The notes: generated by a model from the letters alone, not told the origin. A stretch of DNA of 64,000 nucleotides from Bradyrhizobium sp. ISRA430 (GCF_029909975.1 NZ_CP094516.1:5952001-6016000), one strand, 5' to 3'. Counted from the first letter of the stretch, positions 1 through 9,138 are shown. Translations and numbers: made by a program.

Positions 1-739
1 AATAGATCACCATCGCAAGCGCGGTGCAGACGGCCGCAAGGGTGACGACCGCCGTGATCGCCTGTGCCGTCAGCGCCAGCCTCCATGGCTGCTCGAGGAC
101 GGCGGCCGCGGGCAGCATCAGGATCGCGGCGCAGCTCATGGCACCGGCGGCCGTGACGATTGCGGGAAGGTTCGAGAACCGCTGTCCCCATATCGGCGCG
201 AGCGCGTAGCAAAGGCTCGCGCCGAGCACGGCCGCTTGCGCCAGCGGTGCCGCCGTGCCGATCCCGGAGAGCGCATCGATGCCCATTGTCACGGCCACGC
301 CTGCGAGGCCAAGACCGACACCGATGACCTTTTGGCTGCTTATGGTCCGGCGCCCGCGTCCGGTGATCATCGCGATCGCGAGCACGAACATCGGCGGGGT
401 TGCATTGAGCACGCCGGCCAGCCCGCTCGCGATATGCATCTCGCCCCAACTGATCAGGGTGAATGGCAGCGCGCTCTGCAGCAGCCCTTGCACGAAGAAA
501 GCGAGCCAGACCGACCCTTGGCGGGGAAGGAAGTGTCCTTGCGCGGTGGCGATCAGGGTCAGGAGAATGGCTGCGATCGTCACGCGTACGGCAACCATTG
601 TGAACGGCGGAATCGTCGGGATCGCCACCTTGATCAGCGTGAATGAGCTGCCCCAGATCAGCGAAAGGAGCAGTAACAGCCCGATCTCGCGCGCGAGTGT
701 GGTTTGCCCTGACCTTGCCTGTGGCGCCTGCGTGCTCAT
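1..739 (-). CDS. EamA/DMT-family transporter (partial, runs off window start)
   Basis: Reading the minus strand from an ATG at 739 gives an open frame of 246 codons that continues past base 1. The product is very hydrophobic with at least seven membrane segments. Near the N-terminus it has the hallmark LLSLIWGSSFTLIKVA, followed by the EamA-type stretch ALPFTLISWGEMHIASGLAG. This is the drug/metabolite transporter superfamily, inner-membrane carriers that usually export metabolites or amino acids; the substrate cannot be told. GGAG lies about 8 bases before the start. The C-terminal few membrane helices are outside the window. It is transcribed divergently from the Ada-type gene, with 131 bp between them. 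Confidence 0.88.
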   Translation of the reverse strand, partial: MSTQAPQARSGQTTLAREIGLLLLLSLIWGSSFTLIKVAIPTIPPFTMVAVRVTIAAILLTLIATAQGHFLPRQGSVWLAFFVQGLLQSALPFTLISWGEMHIASGLAGVLNATPPMFVLAIAMITGRGRRTISSQKVIGVGLGLAGVAVTMGIDALSGIGTAAPLAQAAVLGASLCYALAPIWGQRFSNLPAIVTAAGAMSCAAILMLPAAAVLEQPWRLALTAQAITAVVTLAAVCTALAMVIY

Positions 740-870
740 GGGATCTGCTCCGGAACTTGTCGCCACCATGATCCCGAACGGCGGCGCAGGCTGGCCGAAT
801 TCGGACCTCATCGCCCGATCGAGTCCGGTTTCGGCTACTCGGCGGGATGGGTTGAGACTACCTTTCCGTC

Positions 871-1467
871 ATGGCGAGAATTCCAGCCCATCGGCAAGTG
901 CTGCCGCCGCATCTCGATTGGGAGACCTGCGATCGGGCGCGGCTGGCGCGTGCCCGCGCGTTCGACGGCCTGTTCTTCTCCGGCGTTCGCTCGACGCGGA
1001 TCTATTGCCGGCCGGTCTGCCCGGTTCGCCCGGCGCGCTCCGAGAACGTCACCTTCTATGCGACCGCGGCCGCCGCCGAGCGGGCCGGTTTTCGCCCGTG
1101 CCTGCGCTGCCGGCCGGAAGCAGCGCCGGGGTCACCGGCGTGGATGGGGACAGCCACTACCGTTGCGCGCGGGATGCGCCTGATCAATGACGGTTTTCTG
1201 GATCGGGGGTCGATGGCGGAGCTCGCCGAAATCCTTGGAGTCGGGCCGCGCCATCTGCTGCGCCTGTTCATGCGCCACGCCGGCGCAAGCCCCAGCGAGA
1301 TTGCCGCGACGCGGCGCGTGCAGGAAGCCAAGCGCCTGATCGATCAGACCGATATGACATTGGCGGAGATCGCCTTCGCGGCCGGATTCGGCAGCGTTCG
1401 TCGGTTTAACGATGCCTTTGCCGCAACCTACAAGCGGCCACCATCGTCATTCCGGCGCCGGCGATAG
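871..1467 (+). CDS. AdaA-like methylphosphotriester-sensing AraC-type regulator
   Basis: This 198-residue protein joins an Ada metal-binding domain (about residues 15-90) to an AraC-type helix-turn-helix domain (about 95-195). The four zinc cysteines are present as YCRPVC (Cys46, Cys50) and CLRC (Cys77, Cys80). Cys46 lines up with the E. coli Ada residue that accepts a methyl group from DNA phosphotriesters and turns the protein into an activator of alkylation-damage genes. There is no C-terminal O6-methylguanine methyltransferase domain and no AlkA glycosylase domain, so this is the short AdaA type. No ogt or alkA partner lies next to it. No clear ribosome binding site supports the ATG, but the domain fits this start. 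Confidence 0.85.
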   Translation: MARIPAHRQVLPPHLDWETCDRARLARARAFDGLFFSGVRSTRIYCRPVCPVRPARSENVTFYATAAAAERAGFRPCLRCRPEAAPGSPAWMGTATTVARGMRLINDGFLDRGSMAELAEILGVGPRHLLRLFMRHAGASPSEIAATRRVQEAKRLIDQTDMTLAEIAFAAGFGSVRRFNDAFAATYKRPPSSFRRRR

Positions 1468-1503
1468 ACGTCGCGATGGTGTGAGCGAGCCGCGCTAAAA
1501 AAA

Positions 1504-2322
1504 TCAGCCGATCTGCTTCTCGCCGTGCCGTTCCGACAGCGTGAAGATCTCGACGCCCGTGGCGGTCACGCCGACGGAGTGCTCGAACTGCGCCGACAGC
1601 GAGCGGTCGCGGGTCACGGCGGTCCAGCCGTCGGAAAGGATCTTCACATGCGGCTTGCCGAGATTGATCATCGGCTCGATGGTGAAGAACATGCCGGGCT
1701 TGAGCTGGACGCCCTCGCCGGGTCGGCCGATATGGATGATGTTGGGCTCATCGTGGAACATGCGCCCGAGACCATGGCCGCAGAAATCACGCACCACGCT
1801 CATGCCCTGCGGTTCGACGAAGCTCTGGATGGCGTGGCCGATGTCGCCGGTGGTGGCGCCCGGCTTCACTGCGGCGATACCGCGCATCATCGCCTCGTAA
1901 GTCACCTCGATCAGCCGCTCGGCCTTGCGCGCGATCGGGCCGATCGCATACATCCGGCTGGAATCGCCATACCAGCCGTCGACGATGAAGGTGACGTCGA
2001 TGTTGACGATGTCGCCTTCCTTCAGCGGCCGATCGCCGGGCATGCCGTGGCAGACCACGTGGTTGAGCGAGGTGCAGGTCGAATAGCGATAGCCACGATA
2101 CATCAGCGTCGCCGGATAGGCGCCGTGGCCAAAGGCGAACTCGCGGACGTACTCGTCGATGCGCGAGGTCGGCACGCCCGGGCCGACGATGTCGGTGAGT
2201 TCGTCGAGACACTTGGCCACCAGCGCTCCCGCCTTCCGCATGCCGGCAAAGGCGCTCGGGCCATGCAGCTTGATCTGTCCGGTCTTGCGGAGCGAGGTAT
2301 CGGTGGCTTCGACGTAGCTCAT
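1504..2322 (-). CDS. map: Type I methionine aminopeptidase
   Basis: This cytosolic metalloenzyme removes the initiator methionine from nascent proteins. The 272-residue product is full length for the bacterial type I family. All five metal ligands can be seen: Asp109 (NIDVTF), Asp120 (YGDSS), His183 (CGHGLGRMFH), Glu216 (TIEPM) and Glu247 (FEHSVG), plus the conserved His92 in CHGMPG. It stands alone on the minus strand and converges with the Ada-type gene, 36 bp apart. The ATG at 2322 gives the usual short N-terminal extension before the pita-bread fold. Identification is secure. Confidence 0.97.
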   Translation of the reverse strand: MSYVEATDTSLRKTGQIKLHGPSAFAGMRKAGALVAKCLDELTDIVGPGVPTSRIDEYVREFAFGHGAYPATLMYRGYRYSTCTSLNHVVCHGMPGDRPLKEGDIVNIDVTFIVDGWYGDSSRMYAIGPIARKAERLIEVTYEAMMRGIAAVKPGATTGDIGHAIQSFVEPQGMSVVRDFCGHGLGRMFHDEPNIIHIGRPGEGVQLKPGMFFTIEPMINLGKPHVKILSDGWTAVTRDRSLSAQFEHSVGVTATGVEIFTLSERHGEKQIG

Positions 2323-2451
2323 CTGGTTGCGATCTTTACGGGCTCGAGGCTGGTCGCGATGTCGGCGGAAGGGCTTGATTTCACGCCCTAATCTAATGAT
2401 CGCCGGCCTTCATGCAAGCCAAGCTTGGCCGTCCTGCGTCTGAAAGGCGAC

Positions 2452-3768
2452 TCAATTCGGGACTTCTACGGTGGTTTCCACCGGCAGAGCGCCGCCGCGG
2501 ATGCGGATTTCGCGAACGGGGTAGGGAACCCGGATACCTTCGCGCTTGAAGGCCTCCCACAGCGCCAGCATGACGTCGCTCTTGACGTTGTCCATGCCGT
2601 CGGGATCGGCGAGCCAGAGGGTCAGCGAGAATTTCATCCCTGCCTCGGCAAACTCGGTCAGGATGCAGTTCGGCGGCTTGCCCTTCTGCGCGCGCGGGTG
2701 GGCGGCGGCGGTCTCGATCGCGAGCTTGCAGACGAGCCTCGGATCGGCGTCGTAGTTGGTGCCGAAGGTGATCTTCACCAGCGTGTTCTTGTCCGTATAG
2801 GTCCAGTTGACGACCTTCTGCGTCACCAAGTCCTCGTTCGGCACCAGGAATTCGCGGCCGTCGCCGGCGGCAACGGAAATATAGCGCGTCTTCATCGCGC
2901 TGATGCGGCCGGTATTGTCGCCGATGGTGACGAGATCGCCCGGCTTCACCGACTTGTCGGCGAGCAGGATGATCCCCGAGATGAAGTTGGCGACGATCTT
3001 CTGCAGGCCGATACCGATGCCGACGCCGACCGCGCCGGAAAACACCGCGAGTGCAGACAGATCGATGCCGACCGCGCCGAGCGCGATCACGATGGCGACG
3101 GTGAGAAGGCCGATCCGGATGATCTTGACCAGCAGCACCTGCACCGACGGCGTCAGGTCGGTCGTTGAGTTGATCCGGCTCTCGGCGAAATTGCTCGCGA
3201 CGTTGGTGAGCCAGAGCGCGATGATCAGGAGCGCGCCCGCCTTGATCAGCAGCAGCGGCGTCAGCCGCAGGCCGCCGAGCACGATCGCGAAGGAGTCGAG
3301 CATCTCCACCGTCGCATCGAGCTGGCCGATGATGGAGAGGGCCGCGACGAACCACGCCGTGATCGACACCAGCTTGACGATGAAGGCGTTGCGCAGCACC
3401 GAGGTCACGAGCCGAATCGCGAGCCAGGCCAGCCCCAGCTTCGCGGCGACCATCAGCAGGTAGCTCCGGCTCGGCCAGGTCGCATGATACATCACCACGC
3501 GGGAGATGATCACGAGCAGGGTGAACACCGCCGTGGAGGCGCTGGAGACCATCACGCGGGCGAAGTGGCGAAGTGGCAGCGGCCAGCGGATCGCCAGGTT
3601 CGTCATGTCCACGCGGTTGCGAATGCCCGCTTCCGCCGCATAGGCGATGCCGGCCGCGGTCAGGATGAGACCGAACTGGAGGTAGAACCACGGCGACGAG
3701 ATCTCGGCGCCGACGCTGCGCGCGGTCGTCTGCACGAACTCCGTGAGGTCTTTGAGGTCCATGTCCAT
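2452..3768 (-). CDS. MscS-family mechanosensitive ion channel
   Basis: This inner-membrane protein (438 residues from the ATG at 3768) probably opens under membrane tension to release solutes. Four to five hydrophobic segments precede the MscS pore helix, recognisable as the Gly/Ala-rich stretch GAVGVGIGIGLQKIVANFIS followed by SGIILLADKSVKPGDLV. A beta domain and a C-terminal alpha/beta domain follow. An ATG at 3864 would add 32 residues (Arg-rich, not membrane-like), so I prefer 3768; neither has a strong ribosome binding site. The gene is upstream of map on the same strand with a 129-bp gap, so it may or may not be co-transcribed. Confidence 0.87.
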   Translation of the reverse strand: MDMDLKDLTEFVQTTARSVGAEISSPWFYLQFGLILTAAGIAYAAEAGIRNRVDMTNLAIRWPLPLRHFARVMVSSASTAVFTLLVIISRVVMYHATWPSRSYLLMVAAKLGLAWLAIRLVTSVLRNAFIVKLVSITAWFVAALSIIGQLDATVEMLDSFAIVLGGLRLTPLLLIKAGALLIIALWLTNVASNFAESRINSTTDLTPSVQVLLVKIIRIGLLTVAIVIALGAVGIDLSALAVFSGAVGVGIGIGLQKIVANFISGIILLADKSVKPGDLVTIGDNTGRISAMKTRYISVAAGDGREFLVPNEDLVTQKVVNWTYTDKNTLVKITFGTNYDADPRLVCKLAIETAAAHPRAQKGKPPNCILTEFAEAGMKFSLTLWLADPDGMDNVKSDVMLALWEAFKREGIRVPYPVREIRIRGGALPVETTVEVPN

Positions 3769-4002
3769 TCGGGCGGTCTCGTCGGTGATCAGGGCGGGAC
3801 GGATGATTCGAGGGCGCCGCAGAATCCCACAAAGGGAGCGGCCGAACCATCGATACACCGCCATGTGATGCGAGTTAAGGCCGCAAAATACGGGCAGATT
3901 GCCGCGAGCGGGAGAAAATGGGTTGGCGCGGGAATGCGACGACGATAAGGATCATGAGCACATGTTTTCGAGCTGGGCAAATCTGTCGGTCGTGGCACAC
4001 CT

Positions 4003-4176
4003 CACCTCTCCCCGCTTGCGGGGAGAGGTCGAAATTCGAGCGCAGCTTGAATTTCGGGTGAGGGGGACTCTCCGCGAGTCTCTCAGTCACCGTCCCTGTG
4101 GAGACTCGCCCTCACGCCACCCTCTCAGGGCGAACTCTGCTCGTCCCGACCCCGCAAGCGGGCGAGGGAGTGGCCC
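4003..4176. repeat. Palindromic intergenic repeat cluster (CTCTCCCC type)
   Basis: The gap between the MscS channel and the antiporter (3769-4232) holds no gene I can support. It contains a strong hairpin at 4005-4028 (CCTCTCCCCGC paired with GCGGGGAGAGG). After it come an inverted pair around AAATTC (4031-4055) and further GC-rich partial copies ending near 4176. Similar CTCTCCCC...GGGGAGAG units occur at 27489, 37155, 37276, 44863 and 45656, always between genes. Confidence 0.7.
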
Positions 4177-4232
4177 GGCCAGTGCCCGTCTGAACTGAAT
4201 CCCGTCGATCTTGGAGTAACCCGCAGCACCAC

Positions 4233-6026
4233 ATGGCTTCTCTCGACTCGGTCAGCATCGCCATTCTGCTCGGCGCCGTCCTGGTGATGGCCGGCATCCT
4301 CTCGAGCCTGCTCGCGCTACGCTTCGGCGCGCCGCTGCTGCTGGTCTTCCTTGCGATCGGCATGCTGGCGGGCGATTCCGGCCCCGGGCAGCTCCAGTTC
4401 GACGATGTGCGCACGACCTATCTGGTCGGCTCGGTGGCGCTCGCACTGATCCTGTTCGACGGCGGCTTGCGGACGCGGTTTGCGAGCATCCGGACCGTGC
4501 TCGCGCCGTCGGTGGTGCTTGCGACCGCCGGTGTGCTCCTCACCGCGCTGATCACTGCCCCCTTCGCCAAATTCGCGCTCGACCTGAACTGGTCCGAGGC
4601 GCTCCTGGTCGGCGCGGTCGTCGCCTCGACCGACGCCGCTGCGGTATTCCTCCTGGTGCACACCCAGGGCCTGCGCTTGCGTCCGCGCGTCGGTGCGACG
4701 CTGGAGGCGGAGTCAGGCACCAACGATCCCTTCGCGATCTTCCTCACGCTGATGCTGGTGGAATACATCTCGCTGGGGTCGGGCACGGCGGGCCATGTGC
4801 TGATCGAATTCATCCAGGAGGCGGTGCTGGGCGCCGTCATCGGCGTGATCGGCGGACGCCTGGTCGTCGTGGCGCTCAACAAGGTGGCGCTGCCGCAGGG
4901 CCTGCATGCGCCGTTCGTCACCACCGCGGCGCTCGTCATCTTCGGCGGCTCGCAGATCGTGCACGCCTCCGGCTTCCTCGCGGTCTATCTTGCCGGCATC
5001 ATTATCGGCAACCGTCCGACGCGCGCCCACAATTCGGTGGTGACATTTCTCGACGCGGCGACCTGGCTCGCGCAAATCGTGATGTTCGTGCTGCTCGGCC
5101 TTCTGGTCTCCCCGCAGCGGCTCGGCGCCAGCGCATTGCCGGCCGTCGAAGTCGCCTTTGTGCTGATGCTGATCGCAAGACCGCTGGCGGTGTTCGTGTG
5201 CCTCGCCCCTTTCCGCTTCAACTGGCGCGAGAAGATCTTCATCGCCTGGACGGGCTTACGCGGTGCGGTCGCGATCTTCCTTGCATCTATCCCGATGCTG
5301 GTCGGATTGACGAAGGCTTATCTCTATTTCGACGTCGCCTTCGTCGTCGTCATCATCTCGCTTTTGCTGCAGGGCTGGACGCTGGCGCCCGCTGCGCGGA
5401 AGCTGCACGTGGCGCTGCCGCGCGCCGAGCGCGGGCCGCGCCGCGTCGAGCTGGACCTGCCCGGCCAGCTCGAGCAGCAGCTCGTCGGCTATTCCGTCCG
5501 TCCCAAGAGCCTGTATTTCCGCCGCGGTCTGATCCCGTCATGGTCCAAGCCGACGCTGGTGATCCGCAACGAGAGCATCCTGACGCCCAACGAGGCCGAT
5601 CCGATCGCGCCGGGCGACTACATCTATCTGCTCGCTCCGCCGGAAAAGGCCGAGTCGCTCGACCGCTTCTTCGTCGACATGCAGCCGAGCTCGGCGCCCG
5701 ATCCGCATCTGCTCGGCGACTTCATGGTCTCCGGCGAGCACACCCTCGCCGAGCTCGCCGAGATCTATGGCGTGAAGGTGAGCGAGGACGAGGGCAGGCT
5801 GACCCTGGCCGATTATTTCGACGTTCACCTCGATCGCGCACCGAAGGAGGGTGCGGAGCTCGCGCTCGGCGAGATCGTGCTGGTGGCCCGCTCGATCTCC
5901 GGTGGCCGCGTCAACGTCGTCGGCCTGCGCCTGCCGGAGGACGAGGAGAAGCCGGAGCCCGTGACGCGCGCGCAGGCCCTGCGGCGCAAGCTCGCCGATC
6001 TCTGGACCTCGGTGGCGGGGATTTAG
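4233..6026 (+). CDS. Potassium/proton antiporter (CPA1, NhaP2/CvrA type)
   Basis: The 597-residue protein has about a dozen membrane helices in residues 1-390, with the conserved CPA1 motif LEAESGTNDPFAIFLTLM (acidic Asn-Asp ion-binding pair). A TrkA-C-like domain follows (about 395-480, with the phrase DPIAPGDYIYLLAP) and then a CorC/HlyC-like C-terminal domain (about 495-580). That domain order is typical of NhaP2/CvrA cation/proton antiporters, which export K+ (or Na+) from the cytoplasm and help osmotic and pH balance. It lies alone downstream of the repeat cluster. Assignment of K+ over Na+ comes from the family, not from a residue seen here. Confidence 0.9.
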   Translation: MASLDSVSIAILLGAVLVMAGILSSLLALRFGAPLLLVFLAIGMLAGDSGPGQLQFDDVRTTYLVGSVALALILFDGGLRTRFASIRTVLAPSVVLATAGVLLTALITAPFAKFALDLNWSEALLVGAVVASTDAAAVFLLVHTQGLRLRPRVGATLEAESGTNDPFAIFLTLMLVEYISLGSGTAGHVLIEFIQEAVLGAVIGVIGGRLVVVALNKVALPQGLHAPFVTTAALVIFGGSQIVHASGFLAVYLAGIIIGNRPTRAHNSVVTFLDAATWLAQIVMFVLLGLLVSPQRLGASALPAVEVAFVLMLIARPLAVFVCLAPFRFNWREKIFIAWTGLRGAVAIFLASIPMLVGLTKAYLYFDVAFVVVIISLLLQGWTLAPAARKLHVALPRAERGPRRVELDLPGQLEQQLVGYSVRPKSLYFRRGLIPSWSKPTLVIRNESILTPNEADPIAPGDYIYLLAPPEKAESLDRFFVDMQPSSAPDPHLLGDFMVSGEHTLAELAEIYGVKVSEDEGRLTLADYFDVHLDRAPKEGAELALGEIVLVARSISGGRVNVVGLRLPEDEEKPEPVTRAQALRRKLADLWTSVAGI

Positions 6027-6076
6027 GTGCCGCGCGTTCCGTATCGAGTTTGGCAGGACGGAACCAGCCCCACTCT

Positions 6077-6156
6077 CGTCATTGCGAGCGCAGCGAAGCA
6101 ATCCAGAATCTTTCCGCGGTGAGAGTCTGGATTGCTTCGCTGCGCTCGCAATGACG
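6077..6156. repeat. 80-bp dispersed inverted repeat (ATTGCGAGCG family, copy 1)
   Basis: Two perfect 31-bp arms (6077-6107 and 6126-6156) face each other around an 18-bp centre. The arm starts CGTCATTGCGAGCGCAGCGA. Four related copies are at 13658, 38152, 42289 and 48989. The rest of the 6027-6355 gap holds no gene that I can support. Confidence 0.9.
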
Positions 6157-6355
6157 GAGTTTGTTGAAGCGCCATACCATAAAACGGCGTCCTGAAGTTC
6201 GGGAGAGAGTGGCGCCCATTTCGTAGGGAACCTGCCACCAAAACGCCGCAAGCGCCGAAAGTTTCCGCTGTTCCCTTAGGGTTGCGGCCGGAACGCATGC
6301 CCGTTCTGCTCGTTCTTAGCGGCGTAACGGTCAACGTCTTTGACAGGAGCAGTCC

Positions 6356-6616
6356 ATGCGAAAACTCATCTTGCCGGCCATCGTCGCGATCGGCTTAGGG
6401 GCGGCCGCGCCGGCGATGGCCTTCGATACGGGCGATCAGATCTCGATGCAGGCGGCGCTCGATGTCGCGACCGACATCGGCGTCATGACCGTCTCCCACA
6501 CCCAGTTCCTCGGCGACGAATGGCGGATCGAGGGCCGCGATCGTACCGGCCGCTGGATGCAGGTCTTTGTCGACGCCAGCACCGGCGACGTGCGCAACGT
6601 CGAGCGTGGGTGGTAG
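6356..6616 (+). CDS. Small exported PepSY-like protein
   Basis: The 86-residue product has a signal peptide (MRKLILPAIVAIGLGAAAPAMA, probable cut after AMA at residue 22). The remaining 64 residues fit a single PepSY-like unit: an alpha helix (ISMQAALDVATDIG) followed by beta strands ending in VFVDASTGDVRNVE. PepSY proteins are periplasmic or membrane-linked and often inhibit peptidases, but the role here is unknown. An AGGAG ribosome binding site at about 6342 supports the ATG. No operon partner is evident. Confidence 0.75.
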   Translation: MRKLILPAIVAIGLGAAAPAMAFDTGDQISMQAALDVATDIGVMTVSHTQFLGDEWRIEGRDRTGRWMQVFVDASTGDVRNVERGW

Positions 6617-6663
6617 GCCGGCGCGATCTGAAGATGACGCGATGAAATAGCGTCATCTTCACC

Positions 6664-6765
6664 GTCGTCCCGGGGCGCGCATAGCGCGAGCCCGGGACCC
6701 ATAACCACAGGATCGAGTTTGGCGAAGACTCGTGGGTTGCCAGTCTCGCGCCACAACTCCTCCCT
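6664..6765. repeat. Dispersed repeat, GTCGTCCCGG family
   Basis: The block starts with a hairpin (GTCGTCCCGGG...CCCGGGAC) followed by CCATAACCAC, the same ends as the inverted repeats flanking the GIY-YIG gene at 41.3-41.7 kb. Its tail (TTTGGCGAAGACTCGTGG onward, about 50 bases) is nearly repeated at 48895-48942. It lies between the convergent PepSY and modC genes. Confidence 0.75.
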
Positions 6766-6774
6766 GCCAACGCC

Positions 6775-7449
6775 TCACGACAACACCTTCACCCCGCCGA
6801 ACGACGTCACCCGGCCTTGCTTCAGCATCACGATTTGCGTGGCGAGCTGGCGCAACTCGGCGACGTCGTGGCTGACATAGACCATCGGCACATTGGCGTC
6901 GTCGCGCAGCCGCATCAAATAGGGCAGGATCTCCAGCTTGCGGCCTTCGTCCAGCGCGCCGAGCGGCTCGTCGAGCAGCAGCAGGCGCGGCTTGGACAGG
7001 AGCGCGCGTCCGAGCGCGACGCGCTGGCGTTCGCCGCCGGAGAGTTTCCCGGGGCGACGGTCGAGCAGCGCGCCGATGTCGAGCAGGTCGATGATACGCT
7101 TGTGCTGCACGGGATCGGGCGCGAGGCGATTCATCCGCCGGCCGTAATCGAGATTCTGCGCGACGTTGAGATGCGGAAACAGCCGCGCGTCCTGGAAAAC
7201 GTAGCCGATGCGGCGGCGATAGGTCGGTACGTGGATGCCGGCCGCGGTGTCGTCGACGACATCGCCGTCAATCGCGATGGTTCCGTGGTCGGGACGCAAG
7301 AGGCCCGCGATCATGTTGACGAGCGAGCTCTTGCCGGCGCCCGACGCGCCGAACAGGCCGGTGACGCGGCCCTCGCTGGTGAAGGAGGCGTGCAGCGAGA
7401 ACTCACCGAGTTGTTTTTCGACCTCGACATGCAGCATGTCAGTTTCCAT
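6775..7449 (-). CDS. modC: Molybdate ABC transporter ATP-binding protein, short form
   Basis: This is the ATPase of the ModABC molybdate importer, acting on the cytosolic face. The 224 residues carry Walker A (GASGAGKSS, about 34-42), the LSGGERQR signature (about 137-144), Walker B (LLLLDEPLGALD) and the switch His (YVSHD). Usual ModC proteins are about 350 residues because they end in a molybdate-binding TOBE/Mop domain; this one stops at the ATPase domain. A separate Mop protein is encoded at 9647-9856. Its start overlaps the end of modB by 11 bp, so the two are translationally coupled. Confidence 0.92.
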   Translation of the reverse strand: METDMLHVEVEKQLGEFSLHASFTSEGRVTGLFGASGAGKSSLVNMIAGLLRPDHGTIAIDGDVVDDTAAGIHVPTYRRRIGYVFQDARLFPHLNVAQNLDYGRRMNRLAPDPVQHKRIIDLLDIGALLDRRPGKLSGGERQRVALGRALLSKPRLLLLDEPLGALDEGRKLEILPYLMRLRDDANVPMVYVSHDVAELRQLATQIVMLKQGRVTSFGGVKVLS

Positions 7450-8134
7450 GCAATCGCGCGGTCGCGCGGCGAGCGAACCACTCGGCGACGATCAGCGCGC
7501 CGAGCGCGAGCACGATCGAGATGATGACGAGCCGGCCCGCGGCAGCGTCGCCATCGGGCGTCTGGATCAGCGAATAGATCGCCGAGGAGATCGTCTGGGT
7601 CTCGCCGGGAATGTTGGAGACGAAAGTGATCGTCGCACCGAACTCGCCGATTGCCTTGGCAAAGCCGAGCACCATGCCAGCGAGCACGCCGGGCAGCGCC
7701 AGCGGCAGTGTCACCGTGAAGAAGATTTTCCAGGGCGCCGCGCCCAACGTCTCGGCGGCCTGCTCGAGCCGACGATCAATCGCCTCGATTGACAGCCGCA
7801 TCGGCCGCACCAGAAGCGGAAACGACATCACGCCGCAGGCGAGTGCCGCGCCGGTCCAGCGGAAGGCGAAGACGATGCCGAGATGATCGGCGAGAAAGCC
7901 GCCGACGAGGCCGCGGCGGCCGAAGCTGAGAAGCAGGAGATAGCCGGTGACGACAGGCGGCAGCACCAAGGGCAGGTGCACCAGCGCGTCGACGAGCGAC
8001 TTGCCCCAGAAGTCGCGGCGGGCGAGCAGCCATGCCAGGGCAACGCCGAACGGCGTCGCCACCAGCGTTGCGATGACGGCGACCCTGAGCGAGAGCAGGA
8101 TCGCCGTCCATTCCGCAGGCGTGATCTCGGACAT
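7439..8134 (-). CDS. modB: Molybdate ABC transporter permease
   Basis: The 231-residue inner-membrane permease of the molybdate importer. It has about five helices and the EAA loop that docks ModC, seen as EQAAETLGAAPWKIFFTVTL. The C-terminal part shows the ModB phrase GEFGATITFVSNIPGETQT. I chose the ATG at 8134 (MSEITPAEWTAI); an in-frame TTG at 8158 would add eight residues with no better ribosome site. It begins 27 bp after modA and overlaps modC, giving the order modA-modB-modC. Confidence 0.94.
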   Translation of the reverse strand: MSEITPAEWTAILLSLRVAVIATLVATPFGVALAWLLARRDFWGKSLVDALVHLPLVLPPVVTGYLLLLSFGRRGLVGGFLADHLGIVFAFRWTGAALACGVMSFPLLVRPMRLSIEAIDRRLEQAAETLGAAPWKIFFTVTLPLALPGVLAGMVLGFAKAIGEFGATITFVSNIPGETQTISSAIYSLIQTPDGDAAAGRLVIISIVLALGALIVAEWFARRATARLHGN

Positions 8135-8161
8135 CAAATCGCAAACATCAAGTCGCAAAAA

Positions 8162-8947
8162 TCAAGTTGTCGGGCTGATCAGGAACTTGAAGCCGTACTT
8201 CTCCAAAATCTGCTTGGCCACCGATGAGCGCAGGAAGGCGAGATAGCCGCTGGTCTCCGGCTTCGCTGCCGTGGTCGCCGCGACCGGATAGATGATCGCG
8301 GGATGCGAATCCGCCGGGAAGGTGCCGACGATCTTGACGCCGGGCTCGACCTTGGCGTCGGTCGAATAGACGATGCCGAGCGCAGCCTCGCCGCGGGCCA
8401 CCAGCGTCAGTGCCGCGCGCACGCTCTCGGCCATGGCGAATTTCGCCTCCGCCGCCTGCCAAGCGTCGAGCTTCTCCAGCGCCGCCTTGGCATATTTGCC
8501 GACCGGCACCGCCTTCACGTCGCCGGTCGCGATCTTGCCGTCGCCGGCGAGCTTTGCGAGATCGAAGCCCTGGGCGATCGTCACGTGATCGATTTTGGAA
8601 TCCTTCGGCGCGATCAGCACGATGTTGTTGCCGAGCAGGTTGACACGGGTCTGTTCGTTGATGGTCTTCTTAGCCGTCGCGTAGTCCATCCAGTCGGTAT
8701 CGGCGGAGACGAACACGTCGGCCGGCGCGCCCTGCTCGATCTGCCTCGCGAGCACTGAGCTCGCGGCATAGCTGACGCTGAACTTGATGCCGGTCTTGGC
8801 GGTGTAGGCGGCGTCGATCTCGTCGAGCGCGTTCTTCATCGAGGCCGCGGCGAACACGGTGATGGTCTTGTCCTCGGCGGCGGCGGGCGAGAGGCTCGCG
8901 CCCGCGAGGATCACGAAGGCGGTGAAAAGTCCGGCAATGCGAAACAT
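8162..8947 (-). CDS. modA: Periplasmic molybdate-binding protein
   Basis: This 261-residue protein captures molybdate (or tungstate) in the periplasm and hands it to ModBC. The signal peptide is MFRIAGLFTAFVILAGASLS ending near PAAAEDK. The mature protein starts with the ModA signature ITVFAAASMKNALDEI, and further on shows SYAASSVLARQIEQGAPADV and ALGIVYSTDAK. GGAG about 8 bases upstream supports the ATG at 8947. A 191-bp gap separates it from the upstream exported-protein gene, and that gap holds the two-hairpin leader described at 9021-9069. Confidence 0.95.
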   Translation of the reverse strand: MFRIAGLFTAFVILAGASLSPAAAEDKTITVFAAASMKNALDEIDAAYTAKTGIKFSVSYAASSVLARQIEQGAPADVFVSADTDWMDYATAKKTINEQTRVNLLGNNIVLIAPKDSKIDHVTIAQGFDLAKLAGDGKIATGDVKAVPVGKYAKAALEKLDAWQAAEAKFAMAESVRAALTLVARGEAALGIVYSTDAKVEPGVKIVGTFPADSHPAIIYPVAATTAAKPETSGYLAFLRSSVAKQILEKYGFKFLISPTT

Positions 8948-9020
8948 GGATAGCGCTCCGTGCAAGCTCGCGCGTGCAGGCGCACGCGCAAATCTGGCGT
9001 TGGTGGGTCAGGCACGATGG

Positions 9021-9069
9021 GCGGAAGCGCTGTTCCGCGGGGCCCCGTAGCGGCTTACGGCCGACGGGG
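9021..9069 (-). promoter_or_regulatory. Candidate structured leader upstream of modA
   Basis: On the coding strand of modA, hairpin 1 (9069 to 9043) pairs CCCCGT with ACGGGG and encloses a second stem with loop CGTAA, containing the 10-base core GGCCGTAAGC (9053-9062). Hairpin 2 (9038 to 9021) pairs GCGGAA with TTCCGC. Hairpin 2 ends 74 bases before the modA start codon. The same layout occurs before mop (9923-9966). A metal- or cofactor-sensing RNA or a protein operator are both possible. Confidence 0.45.
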
Positions 9070-9138
9070 ATATCGCTGCTCGCGAAGATAGCAGGCTGAG
9101 GCTTCAGGTCAAAGGCGACGGTTTGTCTGGAGGCGGGT

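Noticed and set aside
8966..9130. Molybdenum-cofactor riboswitch or ModE operator before modA
   Set aside because: The known Moco motif and the ModE half-sites were not recognisable; ATCGCT near 9073 is too short to support ModE. Kept only as an undefined two-hairpin leader.
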